This document shows, piece after piece, positions 8,301-15,596 of a stretch of 54,671 bases of DNA (positions within the stretch are counted from its first letter, which is position 1; each line of letters begins with the position of its first letter). The stretch spans positions 1 through 54,671 of the forward strand of contig NZ_JAEVHF010000027.1 of the NCBI RefSeq assembly GCF_018263925.1, written 5' to 3'. Under the pieces are notes generated by a model. That model ran no database searches, was not told where the DNA came from, and saw nothing but the letters and a program-made list of their open reading frames with translations. Position numbers and translations under genes: made by a program. The stretch comes from Kistimonas asteriae (GTDB lineage: Bacteria > Pseudomonadota > Gammaproteobacteria > Pseudomonadales > Endozoicomonadaceae).

Positions 8301-10030
8301 CAGGTCCGCTCCGTCTTGCTTAACCACATATCCCGCATGGAACCTTCACGGATCTGCATTGGGTACACATGTTCGTTAGGATCGACATCCACATCCAGGA
8401 AGACGAGACGGTTGTTGAGGCTGAACGCTTCATGCATCGCCGGTTCCAGGTCAGACGGACTGGTGACCTTGATGCCCACATGGCCATAGGCTTCCGCCAG
8501 CTTGACGAAGTCCGGCAGGGATTCCATATAGGAATGGGCGTAGCGGCTGTTGTACTGCATATCCTGCCACTGTCGTACCATGCCCAATGCCTGGTTGTTC
8601 AGGTTGATGATCTTCACATTCAGGTCGTACTGACGACAGGTGGACAGTTCCTGAATATTCATCTGGATACTGCCTTCACCGGTCACGCAGGCGACTTCAG
8701 CATCGGGATAATGCAGTTTCACCCCCATGGCAGCCGGCAAACCAAAGCCCATGGTGCCGAGGCCGCCGGAGTTGATCCAACGGTTAGGCTTGTCAAACCG
8801 GTAATACTGGGAAGCGTACATCTGATGCTGGCCAACATCCGAGGTAACGAAAGTATCCCGGTCTTTGGTGGCTTCATACAGGGTTTCAATCACCTGCTGC
8901 GGCTTGATGATGGATTCATCACCCCGGTCATAACTGAAGAGACCACCACCGCGGCTACTGCGCCACTCATCAATCTGCTTCCACCAGTTTTTCAACGCAT
9001 TGCTGTCTAGCTCATACTCTTTTTCTACCAGTTCCAGCATGTCATTCAGTACCGTATCAACCGGTCCCACAATGGGTACATCCGCTGGAACATTCTTGGA
9101 GATACTGGCCGGATCAATGTCGATATGAACGACTTTGGCTGTAGGGCAGAACTTGGCGGTACTGTTGGTGACCCGATCATCAAAGCGAACACCGACAGCG
9201 ATCACCAGGTCACTGTGATGCATGGCAAGATTGGCACAGTAGCTACCGTGCATACCCAGCATGCCAATGAACTGTTCATCGCTACCCGGGAATGAACCCA
9301 GGCCCATCAGGGTATTGGTCACGGGCAAATTGAACTTCTTAGCCAGATGTGTGAGTTGTTCCGACGCCTTGCCGAGCACAACACCACCACCGGCGTACAA
9401 CACAGGACGCCGGGCTTGCATCAACAGTTCAGTCGCTTTACGAATCTGACCGCTATGTCCTTTGACCGGCGGCGCATAAGAGCGAATCTTGACCTTGCTC
9501 GGATAACTGTATTCGTACTTCTTGCTGATATCCGTAATGTCCTTTGGCAGGTCAACTACAACCGGCCCGGGACGACCACTTTGGGCGATATAAAACGCTT
9601 TCTTGATGGTTTCCGGAATATCCTCAGCACGCTTGACCAGGAAACTATGTTTTACGATTGGCCGGGAAATGCCCACCATGTCCGTTTCCTGGAACATATC
9701 TGTGCCAATAAACTCAGACGGCACCTGACCGGAAAGCACGACCATGGGAATGGAGTCCATATAGGCGGTGGCAATACCGGTAACGGTATTGGTGGCTCCG
9801 GGCCCAGATGTCACCAGCGCCACACCAGCCTTTCCACTGGCACGGGCATAGCCATCCGCCATATGAGTGGCCGCCTGTTCATGGCGCACAAGAATATGTG
9901 TAATTTTGTCCTGACGGAAAATCGCATCATAGACATGGAGAAGGGCGCCGCCCGGGTAGCCGTAGATATACTCGACCCCCTCATCGGCGAGGGCGCGAAC
10001 CACCATGTCCGCACCGGATAGTAATTCCAC
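8300..10030 (-). CDS. ilvI: Acetolactate synthase, large catalytic subunit
   Basis: 576 residues from a GTG start at 10030 (encoding VELLSGADM), which fits the MELLSGAEM-type start usual in the family and has GAGG eight bases upstream. In-frame ATGs at 10063 and 10096 would add 11 or 22 residues. Thiamine-diphosphate features are complete: the activating glutamate in RHEQAATHMADGYARASG, and the Mg/ThDP motif beginning GEGSIQMN and ending LNN. GMVRQWQDMQY follows. It condenses two pyruvates, or pyruvate and 2-ketobutyrate, in the first common step of branched-chain amino acid synthesis. It is the first gene of the ilvI-ilvH-ilvC operon. Confidence 0.95.
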   Translation of the reverse strand: MELLSGADMVVRALADEGVEYIYGYPGGALLHVYDAIFRQDKITHILVRHEQAATHMADGYARASGKAGVALVTSGPGATNTVTGIATAYMDSIPMVVLSGQVPSEFIGTDMFQETDMVGISRPIVKHSFLVKRAEDIPETIKKAFYIAQSGRPGPVVVDLPKDITDISKKYEYSYPSKVKIRSYAPPVKGHSGQIRKATELLMQARRPVLYAGGGVVLGKASEQLTHLAKKFNLPVTNTLMGLGSFPGSDEQFIGMLGMHGSYCANLAMHHSDLVIAVGVRFDDRVTNSTAKFCPTAKVVHIDIDPASISKNVPADVPIVGPVDTVLNDMLELVEKEYELDSNALKNWWKQIDEWRSSRGGGLFSYDRGDESIIKPQQVIETLYEATKDRDTFVTSDVGQHQMYASQYYRFDKPNRWINSGGLGTMGFGLPAAMGVKLHYPDAEVACVTGEGSIQMNIQELSTCRQYDLNVKIINLNNQALGMVRQWQDMQYNSRYAHSYMESLPDFVKLAEAYGHVGIKVTSPSDLEPAMHEAFSLNNRLVFLDVDVDPNEHVYPMQIREGSMRDMWLSKTERT

Positions 10031-10426
10031 TTGCTTACCCTCAGTCACGAGTTCACCGATCATTGTCTTTTCCGGGACGCCTTGGCTGTGTTGCATGGCC
10101 TTACCGCATCGGTAGACCTGCCAAAGCCGAGCCGGATTCTATGTTGTTATTGTCAGCCAGTGGCAGCGCGTCGCGTAATCCGGTTACGTCGGTGGTGTTT
10201 CCCTGCACAACGTTGGCATGCCAGTGGCCAGCGCTCGTAAATCAGACTTAAAAGGGCCTTGTCGTATAAGACCATTACATTCCTGTGCGGGTAACGCTTG
10301 CGGAATGCAGACCGGGTAACATCCAGATTCTGAATGGTCGCAGAACCTGACCCCGGTGCTGTATTGTTATTGTCACTTGAATTGCCTTACCGGCAGATTG
10401 TGTCTACCGGCGCGCCAGGTGGGGCC
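10031..10426 (-). other. Long untranslated leader of the ilvIHC operon
   Basis: About 390 bases between the predicted ilv promoter and the ilvI start, with no protein gene on the plus strand. It contains a short leucine-rich open frame (10153-10275), a near-repeated TGACAATAACAA motif (minus strand, about 10367 and 10154), and several short inverted repeats, but no clear attenuator terminator with a T-run. The length suggests post-initiation control of the operon; this is inference. Confidence 0.45.
10153..10275 (-). CDS. Candidate leader peptide or small protein upstream of ilvI
   Basis: A 40-codon open frame starting MVLYDKALLSLIYERW, with AGGA five bases before its ATG. The first 12 residues include one Val, four Leu and one Ile, as would suit a branched-chain amino acid leader peptide, but the tail is basic (HHRRNRITRR), has two cysteines (C20, C23), and is longer than classical ilv leaders. 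It ends about 120 bases before ilvI. It may be a real small protein, a leader peptide, or chance. Confidence 0.35.
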   Translation of the reverse strand: MVLYDKALLSLIYERWPLACQRCAGKHHRRNRITRRAATG

Positions 10427-10455
10427 ATTGTTGAATTTTCACCGTGAAGTGTCAA
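10427..10455 (-). promoter_or_regulatory. Predicted sigma-70 promoter of ilvIHC
   Basis: Minus strand -35 TTGACA (10450-10455), 17-bp spacer, -10 AACAAT (10427-10432; four of six consensus bases). A second TTGACA on the same strand lies about 35 bp upstream (near 10483-10488) without a good -10. Transcription would begin near 10420 and give the long ilv leader. Confidence 0.55.
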
Positions 10456-10611
10456 TAGCACGCCTGCGCTCACTCACCCCGATTGTCAATAGGGATTCGT
10501 CCAAGATTCCGCGTTCGCCTATTCCACAACGAGGCCTGCGTATTGCCGCACATAACAGGGAATGCTTTTTGCGGTAAGATCACGCTAAAGTTAAAGAAGC
10601 AATAACAACAA

Positions 10612-11076
10612 ATGATCACCAATATGAAAGCGTTTACCCTGATCGGCCTTATTTTGATGCTCGTCTCTTCTCCCGCCATGAGCGAGCAGATATACCGCTG
10701 GAAAGATGCCAACGGCACCGTTCACTTTGGCACGAAACCACCGGAGACGTTTAAAGGCAGCGTCGAAGGGATGGAAAAGCCCAATGCCACTGGCACTGAG
10801 AAGTCGTCAACCCCTGCGAACAACGAGCTCAACTCTCCACCGGCTGCAAGCCAGAACACGGCAGAGTATGAAGAACAACTCAGGCAACTGGATAAAGAGA
10901 AACGGGAAGCCTGCGACCGGGCATTAGCTAACCGGAAAAGTCTGCTCAACAGCCACCGTATCCAGATCAAACAGGCAGACGGCACGTACCGTATGCTCAG
11001 CCATGAAGAAAAGCTGGAACAACTCAGGGATGCCGATGAGGCGATTACCGCCTATTGCGAAGGAAGAGAAGAGTAA
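10612..11076 (+). CDS. DUF4124-domain exported protein
   Basis: 154 residues. Residues 1-24 form a signal peptide (hydrophobic core FTLIGLILMLVSS, likely cleavage after PAMS). They are followed by the DUF4124 motif QIYRWKDANGTVHFG (26-40). The middle is a low-complexity linker and the C-terminal half is a charged, probably coiled-coil segment (YEEQLRQLDKEKREACDRAL). The family's function is unknown; proteins of this type are predicted to be periplasmic. MKAF at 10624 is an equally possible start. It is divergent from ilvI, and a DUF4124 gene occupies the same place in Pseudomonas as I recall it. Confidence 0.85.
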   Translation: MITNMKAFTLIGLILMLVSSPAMSEQIYRWKDANGTVHFGTKPPETFKGSVEGMEKPNATGTEKSSTPANNELNSPPAASQNTAEYEEQLRQLDKEKREACDRALANRKSLLNSHRIQIKQADGTYRMLSHEEKLEQLRDADEAITAYCEGREE

Positions 11077-11090
11077 CTCCACCGGTTTTG

Positions 11091-11119
11091 CGGGTAGCAG
11101 CATTCTGGTTAGCTACTCG
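11091..11119. terminator. Weak hairpin between DUF4124 gene and yqcC
   Basis: Eight-bp stem CGGGTAGC / GCTACTCG (one G-T pair) with a 13-base loop, between two convergent genes. There is no T-run, so at best it is a weak terminator. Confidence 0.25.
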
Positions 11120-11147
11120 TAAAAACGATCATTACTTCTTGTTTTAA

Positions 11148-11462
11148 TCAGCGCATCTGCCAATCTAGCTGCCCAATCAATTCCAGCAGGCTCTGACGGT
11201 GTTCAATCTGCTGAGGCTTGATAGCTTCTTCCGCGTACGGTTTGATATCACTGCCTGTCGGTAACGCGGCACCATGGTCCATAATGGCTCGCAGACGGGG
11301 GATATAAATCCACTGCAGCCATTGGGTGAATGCCAAGGTGTCCACACAAAAAGGATTGGTGCTTGCCAATGCTTCCGGTGAAGGCGGCATTGCCTCCCAC
11401 AGCGCCTGACCTTTTAACTCTGCTTCCAGCTCTGCCAATAAAATCCGTACAGCTTCAGACAC
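11148..11462 (-). CDS. yqcC: YqcC family protein
   Basis: 104 residues matching the YqcC (DUF446) family, including the family core STNPFCVDTLAFTQWLQWI and PRLRAIMDHGAALP. It is cytoplasmic, helical, with no signal. The function is unknown; in E. coli yqcC lies beside the tRNA pseudouridine synthase gene truC. Here it overlaps the preceding lipoprotein gene by 8 bases and is the third gene of the mrcB transcript. Confidence 0.85.
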   Translation of the reverse strand: MSEAVRILLAELEAELKGQALWEAMPPSPEALASTNPFCVDTLAFTQWLQWIYIPRLRAIMDHGAALPTGSDIKPYAEEAIKPQQIEHRQSLLELIGQLDWQMR

Positions 11463-11946
11463 GCGTTTGCTTACCTTGTATATCCGGTCCTGTCGACCGG
11501 TTCAATTGATCCAGAAAAAGACGAACCTGCTCACGCATCAACGGGGCATCCGTCAGGGTGAGACTGCGCCGGGCCAACTGTGAGGCCTCATGAAACTCAC
11601 CCAATGCCGATTGCATCATCGCCATATAGTAATACACCAGTGGATCATCGGGACTGATGCGCAGTGCCCGATGCAAAATCACCAGACCATTATCAGGATT
11701 ACCACCGAGCCATTGCTGACGGCTGCTCTCCAGCAGGCTGCTGACCGCCGCCGGGCGACCGACGGCGGTTTCCTGCTCAAGCCGGATGAGCATGGAGGGA
11801 TTAGCAGACCAGATAGCCTGCAATGGGATTAAAGAAGGCTGCAGGCTACAACCGCCTGACAACAACAAAAACAGAACCAGCAGCGGACGCAGCCAATGCA
11901 GCGTCAAAACATCCTGCCGATGAGAAACAGCACTCACCCCAACCAT
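11455..11946 (-). CDS. Small TPR-like envelope protein, possible lipoprotein
   Basis: 163 residues. A hydrophobic stretch (18-30) is followed by LLSGGC (C33), an imperfect lipobox with Ser at -3, so lipid attachment is probable but not sure. Residues 75-140 (NPDNGLVILHRALRISPDDPLVYYYMAMMQSALGE and onward) have the spacing of two tetratricopeptide repeats. It lies 9 bases after mrcB and overlaps yqcC, so it is cotranscribed with the cell-wall synthase. A role as an accessory of PBP1b or envelope assembly is suggested only by position. TTG at residue 16 is a possible later start. Confidence 0.7.
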   Translation of the reverse strand: MVGVSAVSHRQDVLTLHWLRPLLVLFLLLSGGCSLQPSLIPLQAIWSANPSMLIRLEQETAVGRPAAVSSLLESSRQQWLGGNPDNGLVILHRALRISPDDPLVYYYMAMMQSALGEFHEASQLARRSLTLTDAPLMREQVRLFLDQLNRSTGPDIQGKQTRV

Positions 11947-11955
11947 AAAAGCTCA

Positions 11956-14301
11956 CTACTCAAACAGTGCACGAAACCAGTCTACCACAGAGTCCTTTTC
12001 TTCCCCGGCACATGGCGCCCTGCCTTTAGGCGCTGAACCTTCGATAAAGGGCAGCACACGACTTTGGCTGCAGGATTGACTCCCCAGCAATCCGGTTTTT
12101 TCATCCACGGTCACCCACTGAATGCTATCGCCTGACGCTTTTGGCAGTGACTTCAGTGGGCGCTGACGCATCAGATCCGACCATACCCTCAAGGCACCGG
12201 TACCGCCTGTCAGATGCGTGGGCGCATTATCGTCATAGCCTAACCAGGCAACCGCCAGCGTATCCCGGGAAAAGCCGGCAAACCAACTATCCCTCTGTTC
12301 ATCCGAGGTACCGGTTTTTCCGGCAAGAGAGATCGAATCCGGGATCGCCCGGTAAGCGCTTTTGCCGGTTCCCGTTCGCATCGTTTCCTGCATGGCATAA
12401 CGGATCAACGCCATGGACGATGCCGGAAACACCTGCTCCACCGCCAGAGAATAGTGCCTCAGGGGATTACCCTGCGAATCCAGCACCGCATTGATCGCTC
12501 GCAGTGGTACCCGGTAACCGCCCGATGCCAGCGTCTGATACATGGCAGCGATTTCCAGGGGGCTCAAGTCCAGTGAACCTAACAGCAGCGATGGATAGGC
12601 GTTGACTTGCCCACTCAACCCCATGCTCCGGAGCGTTTTAACGACCTGCTCAACGCCAAGGTCCATACCCAGTTGTGCAGTCGCCAGGTTATAAGACTTC
12701 GCCAGCGCCTGATATAACGGCACCTGACCGTGGGTCTTGCGATCAAAGTTACCCGGCTCCCAGAGCTGACCATTCGCCAGCTTTACGCTAACCGGCGCAT
12801 CATTGATCAGGGTTGCCAGGGTGTACTGCTCCGGCCGCATGAGCGCGGTGAGGTATACGGCCGGCTTAATCAATGAGCCAATGGGGCGTCGAGCATCCAG
12901 GGCCCGGTTAAACCCGGCGAAACCAGGATCGCGCCCCCCGACAACCGCCTGAACATCCCCAGTGCGGGCATCGGTGACGACAATCGCGCCTTCCAGCGGC
13001 GGCTTGCCCTTCCGATCCAGCTGTTTCAGTTTACGGGTCAGGCTCTCCTGAGCCTGATGCTGCACCACTGGGTTCATATTGGTGAATATGCGCAAGCCTT
13101 CACTGGCGAGGTCTTTATCCTGATAGTCCGTTCTCAGTTGACGCTTCACCAGGTCAATATAAGCAGGGAAAGCATTGGCCTGAAGCCGCTCCACCGGTAC
13201 CACGCCCAGCGGTCGCCCCTTGGCTCGATTGGCTTCCGAGGCAGTCACAACGCCATGTTCAACCAACATGTCGAGCACCAGATTACGGCGTTCCAGCGCC
13301 CGCTCCGGATACCGGCGAGGATTGTACCAGGAGGGGCCTTTAACGATTGCCACAAGCAATGCAACCCGGGATAGATCCAACTCCTGCAGCGGACGGGCAA
13401 AATAGAACTGGCTCGCCAGGGCAAACCCATGGATAGCCCGTTGCCCCTGCTGGCCCAGGTAAACCTCATTCAGGTAGGTTTCCAGGATCTCGTCCTTGCT
13501 GTAGTGCATTTCCAGCAGCAAGGACATCAAGGCTTCTTCGGCCTTGCGCACCAGCGTTCTCTCGTTACTGAGAAAGAAATTCTTGACCAGCTGCTGGGTC
13601 AGCGTACTGCCGCCCTGGACAATCCCACCCGCCTTGACGTTGGCAAACATCGCCCGGGCAATCCCCTTGAACGACAGGCCCCAATGATCATAGAAATCAC
13701 GATCCTCGACCGTGACCAACGTCTGCACCAGGTACTTCGGCGTCTGGTCCAGCCGAACAAGAATCCGGTCCTCATGGGTAGCCGGGGAGATGCTGCCCAT
13801 CAACTGAGGGTCCAATCGGGTCACCGGCACATCACGGCCCGCCGTATCCCCCAACGCCGCCAGCGTGCCATTCCGGAAGATAGCAATCACCTGCCGCGAG
13901 GATTCCCGCCCATCAGGGAAACGGAAGCCACGGATATAGATATGAAAGCGGTTATTCTCTCGGGAAAACGTCCCCGGTCGGCCTACCTGTTTCACCGGCT
14001 GGTACCCCTGTCGGCGCAACTGCAACTGAAAGAGATCAGGATCCAGTCGCAGCCCGGCATAGAGCTCCAGCGGCTGGGCATAGACCTTCGCCGGGATCGC
14101 CCACTTGCGCCCCTCGAATTTCCGGGTGACCACCGCATCCAGATAGACCATCAAAGCCATCAGCACCGCCAGACCGGCGATACCAAACTTCAACACCAGC
14201 GACAGCCAGCGCCTGCGCCCCCTGGGTTCATTTTTTCGCTTACCTGACTTCCCTGCACGTTTTGCGGGTTGCCGGCTGCTTTTTCGTTTCGTTCCAGCCA
14301 T
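11956..14301 (-). CDS. mrcB: Penicillin-binding protein 1B, bifunctional peptidoglycan glycosyltransferase/transpeptidase
   Basis: 781 residues from ATG 14301 (MAGTKRKSSRQ); a further in-frame ATG at 14343 is less likely. Order: basic cytoplasmic tail (1-33), one membrane helix (about 34-55), a UB2H-like region (VYAQPLELYAGLRL), a GT51 glycosyltransferase with the catalytic glutamate in VEDRDFYDHWG near 196 and GGSTLTQQLVKNFF, then the transpeptidase with SxxK (SLIK, Ser near 477), SYN and KTGTSDEQ near 660. It polymerises and cross-links lipid II at the cell wall. The strand order mrcB, lipoprotein, yqcC suggests one operon. A TATAAT sits seven bases before the ATG, which could mean a leaderless message. 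Confidence 0.95.
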   Translation of the reverse strand: MAGTKRKSSRQPAKRAGKSGKRKNEPRGRRRWLSLVLKFGIAGLAVLMALMVYLDAVVTRKFEGRKWAIPAKVYAQPLELYAGLRLDPDLFQLQLRRQGYQPVKQVGRPGTFSRENNRFHIYIRGFRFPDGRESSRQVIAIFRNGTLAALGDTAGRDVPVTRLDPQLMGSISPATHEDRILVRLDQTPKYLVQTLVTVEDRDFYDHWGLSFKGIARAMFANVKAGGIVQGGSTLTQQLVKNFFLSNERTLVRKAEEALMSLLLEMHYSKDEILETYLNEVYLGQQGQRAIHGFALASQFYFARPLQELDLSRVALLVAIVKGPSWYNPRRYPERALERRNLVLDMLVEHGVVTASEANRAKGRPLGVVPVERLQANAFPAYIDLVKRQLRTDYQDKDLASEGLRIFTNMNPVVQHQAQESLTRKLKQLDRKGKPPLEGAIVVTDARTGDVQAVVGGRDPGFAGFNRALDARRPIGSLIKPAVYLTALMRPEQYTLATLINDAPVSVKLANGQLWEPGNFDRKTHGQVPLYQALAKSYNLATAQLGMDLGVEQVVKTLRSMGLSGQVNAYPSLLLGSLDLSPLEIAAMYQTLASGGYRVPLRAINAVLDSQGNPLRHYSLAVEQVFPASSMALIRYAMQETMRTGTGKSAYRAIPDSISLAGKTGTSDEQRDSWFAGFSRDTLAVAWLGYDDNAPTHLTGGTGALRVWSDLMRQRPLKSLPKASGDSIQWVTVDEKTGLLGSQSCSQSRVLPFIEGSAPKGRAPCAGEEKDSVVDWFRALFE

Positions 14302-14430
14302 GGTCGGATTATATGGAAAACCCCCGTTCAGGCTAATACGCAAACGCCGGTTTTGAGGGAACTCTCACCGCTCAGCGTACTCCAATCCTTACCTATACTG
14401 ACTCAGGCGCCTGTTCAAAGGAATGTTATT

Positions 14431-14778
14431 ATGAAAAACGTGGTTTTACTGATGAGCTGTCTGTTCTCCAGTCACCTGCTGGCAACGGGCACCCCCCTCT
14501 GCGACACAGCAGAAGCACGCAATCAATTGATTGCGATTGAAAAGTCCCGCCAACCGGGCATTGATCTCACCCTGCCACCGGGCAAAGTCGAGTTTATTCG
14601 CAGCGTCCAACGTGGGGGAAAGGTTCTGCACATCTGCAGGGCGAGCGTATTAAGTCGGGATGACCGTCAGAATTCCGTAGAAAGTGCCGTTGTTTACTAT
14701 ACCGAGCCCGTCAAAGAAACAGAATCCGGCTTTAGTATCGTGATTCTTAACCGTAAAAATGATCAACGAGACATCTGA
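14431..14778 (+). CDS. Small exported protein of unknown function
   Basis: 115 residues from ATG 14431, chosen because AAAGGAA lies seven bases upstream and the product then begins with a signal peptide (KNVVLLMSCLFSSHLLA, cleavage near residue 18). The open frame extends back to 14269 but that part is antisense to mrcB. The mature part has two cysteines (in PLCDTAEA and HICRAS) that could form a disulfide, and a beta-rich pattern. I do not recognise the family. It diverges from mrcB and stands alone. Confidence 0.65.
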   Translation: MKNVVLLMSCLFSSHLLATGTPLCDTAEARNQLIAIEKSRQPGIDLTLPPGKVEFIRSVQRGGKVLHICRASVLSRDDRQNSVESAVVYYTEPVKETESGFSIVILNRKNDQRDI

Positions 14779-14928
14779 TCCGTGCTTCTTTATTAATTCC
14801 ACCGTCTGAGAATCACATCCGGGTTTTTGCCCCATTAAAATTAGCTATCATTACAAACAAGACGGCATGTATTCTGTCAGCGAATAACTGTGCGCCAGGC
14901 TGGCGACCAAGGGAAAGGAAGTAGATCA

Positions 14929-15180
14929 ATGGATTTGATCGAGCTGAAGAACCTGGGCAAGACCTCTGTGCAATGGCTCAACGCGGTAGGCATACGCAAT
15001 CGGGACCAGTTGCAGTCCTATGGTGCCGTCGGCGCCTATGTCAAAGTCAGGGAACGAGGATTCAAGGTATCAAAGGTGCTGCTGTATGCGCTGGAGGGTG
15101 CCTTGGTGGATTCGCACTGGAATGACCTCTCACCCGACCTGAAAAAACAGCTCCTGCAGGATGCAGGAGAAAGAGACTAA
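14929..15180 (+). CDS. Stand-alone TfoX C-terminal domain protein
   Basis: 83 residues starting MDLIELKNLGKTSVQWLNAVGI, which matches the C-terminal domain of the TfoX/Sxy competence regulators (a helix-hairpin-helix-like fold). The N-terminal TfoX domain is missing. Domain-only proteins of this kind are common in gammaproteobacteria and have no clear function; a DNA- or protein-binding role is inferred from the fold. AAGGAA is nine bases before the ATG. An in-frame upstream start at 14890 lacks this support. Confidence 0.8.
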   Translation: MDLIELKNLGKTSVQWLNAVGIRNRDQLQSYGAVGAYVKVRERGFKVSKVLLYALEGALVDSHWNDLSPDLKKQLLQDAGERD

Positions 15181-15288
15181 CAGCCACGGCGCTTTCAGAT
15201 GCAGCAGCGATTCTCTGCAAAGCGCTCACGCCTGCTCCGCCTCGTCTCCAACCGTTACACATAATTACAAATCCCAAAAGATTATTAT

Positions 15289-15321
15289 TTGACCATTTAA
15301 ATGATAACGATTATCATTATC
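15289..15321 (+). promoter_or_regulatory. Sigma-70 promoter overlapped by a Fur box
   Basis: -35 TTGACC (15289-15294), exactly 17-bp spacer, -10 TATCAT (15312-15317). The -10 lies inside GATAACGATTATCATTATC (15303-15321), which matches the 19-bp Fur consensus GATAATGATAATCATTATC at 17 positions. Fur with Fe2+ bound here would block RNA polymerase, so transcription should rise in iron starvation. The predicted start is near 15324. Confidence 0.85.
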
Positions 15322-15323
15322 TG

Positions 15324-15450
15324 CACGTAAGGTGTGATGATCTTACGGCCTGCACCTCTGTTTGCATGCAGTCAAACAACCCTGCAGGTTATCTCCTCAT
15401 CAGGCTAATCACGGTAATATTGCCCGCTGCCCACACAGCGGGCTTTTTTT
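15324..15450 (+). ncRNA. Candidate Fur-repressed small RNA (RyhB/PrrF-like role)
   Basis: About 127 bases from the predicted start of the Fur-controlled promoter to a strong Rho-independent terminator, with no convincing protein gene inside. The 5' end can form CGTAAG / CTTACG (15326-15331 with 15342-15347, 10-base loop). The layout of Fur box on the -10, about 100 bases, then a GC stem with seven Ts is that of RyhB/PrrF iron-sparing RNAs. I see no recognisable RyhB or PrrF core, so it may be an unrelated family. A 23-residue open frame (15337-15408, AAGG just upstream) could make it a dual-function RNA or an attenuated leader instead. Confidence 0.6.
15422..15450 (+). terminator. Rho-independent terminator of the Fur-controlled transcript
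   Basis: Perfect 8-bp stem GCCCGCTG / CAGCGGGC, six-base loop, then seven Ts (15444-15450). It cuts the Fur-controlled transcript off from the ankyrin gene downstream. Confidence 0.9.
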
Positions 15451-15596
15451 GGCCATTGCTTAACCTCACCAACTGATCCTCTGGATGATGAAAGCGCTAT
15501 ACGCTTTTGGTTAGACACGATAAGCCCCTCTGTCAGTGACATCATGTTTTAGTGATCTTAAGTTTCATGTTTTTATTTTCCGAAGAGAAAGCAACC

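Noticed and set aside
8327..8327. Upstream start for ilvH
   Set aside because: It would add nine residues overlapping ilvI; ATG 8300 gives the family's usual MRRIISVL start and a coupled TGATG junction.
8369..9010. 213-residue plus-strand frame opposite ilvI
   Set aside because: Antisense shadow of a well-conserved gene.
10096..10096. ATG 10096 as the ilvI start
   Set aside because: It would add 22 residues not found in the family, whereas GTG 10030 has a good SD and gives the normal N-terminus.
13429..14247. 272-residue plus-strand frame
   Set aside because: Entirely antisense to mrcB, Gln/His/Arg-rich, with no domain.
14269..14430. Longer start for the small secreted protein at 14431
   Set aside because: The extension overlaps mrcB in antisense and would bury the signal peptide; the SD is at 14419-14425.
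15190..15226. Inverted repeat GCGCTTT ... AAAGCGC after the TfoX-C gene
   Set aside because: Short, imperfect stem with a large loop and no T-run; not convincing as a terminator.
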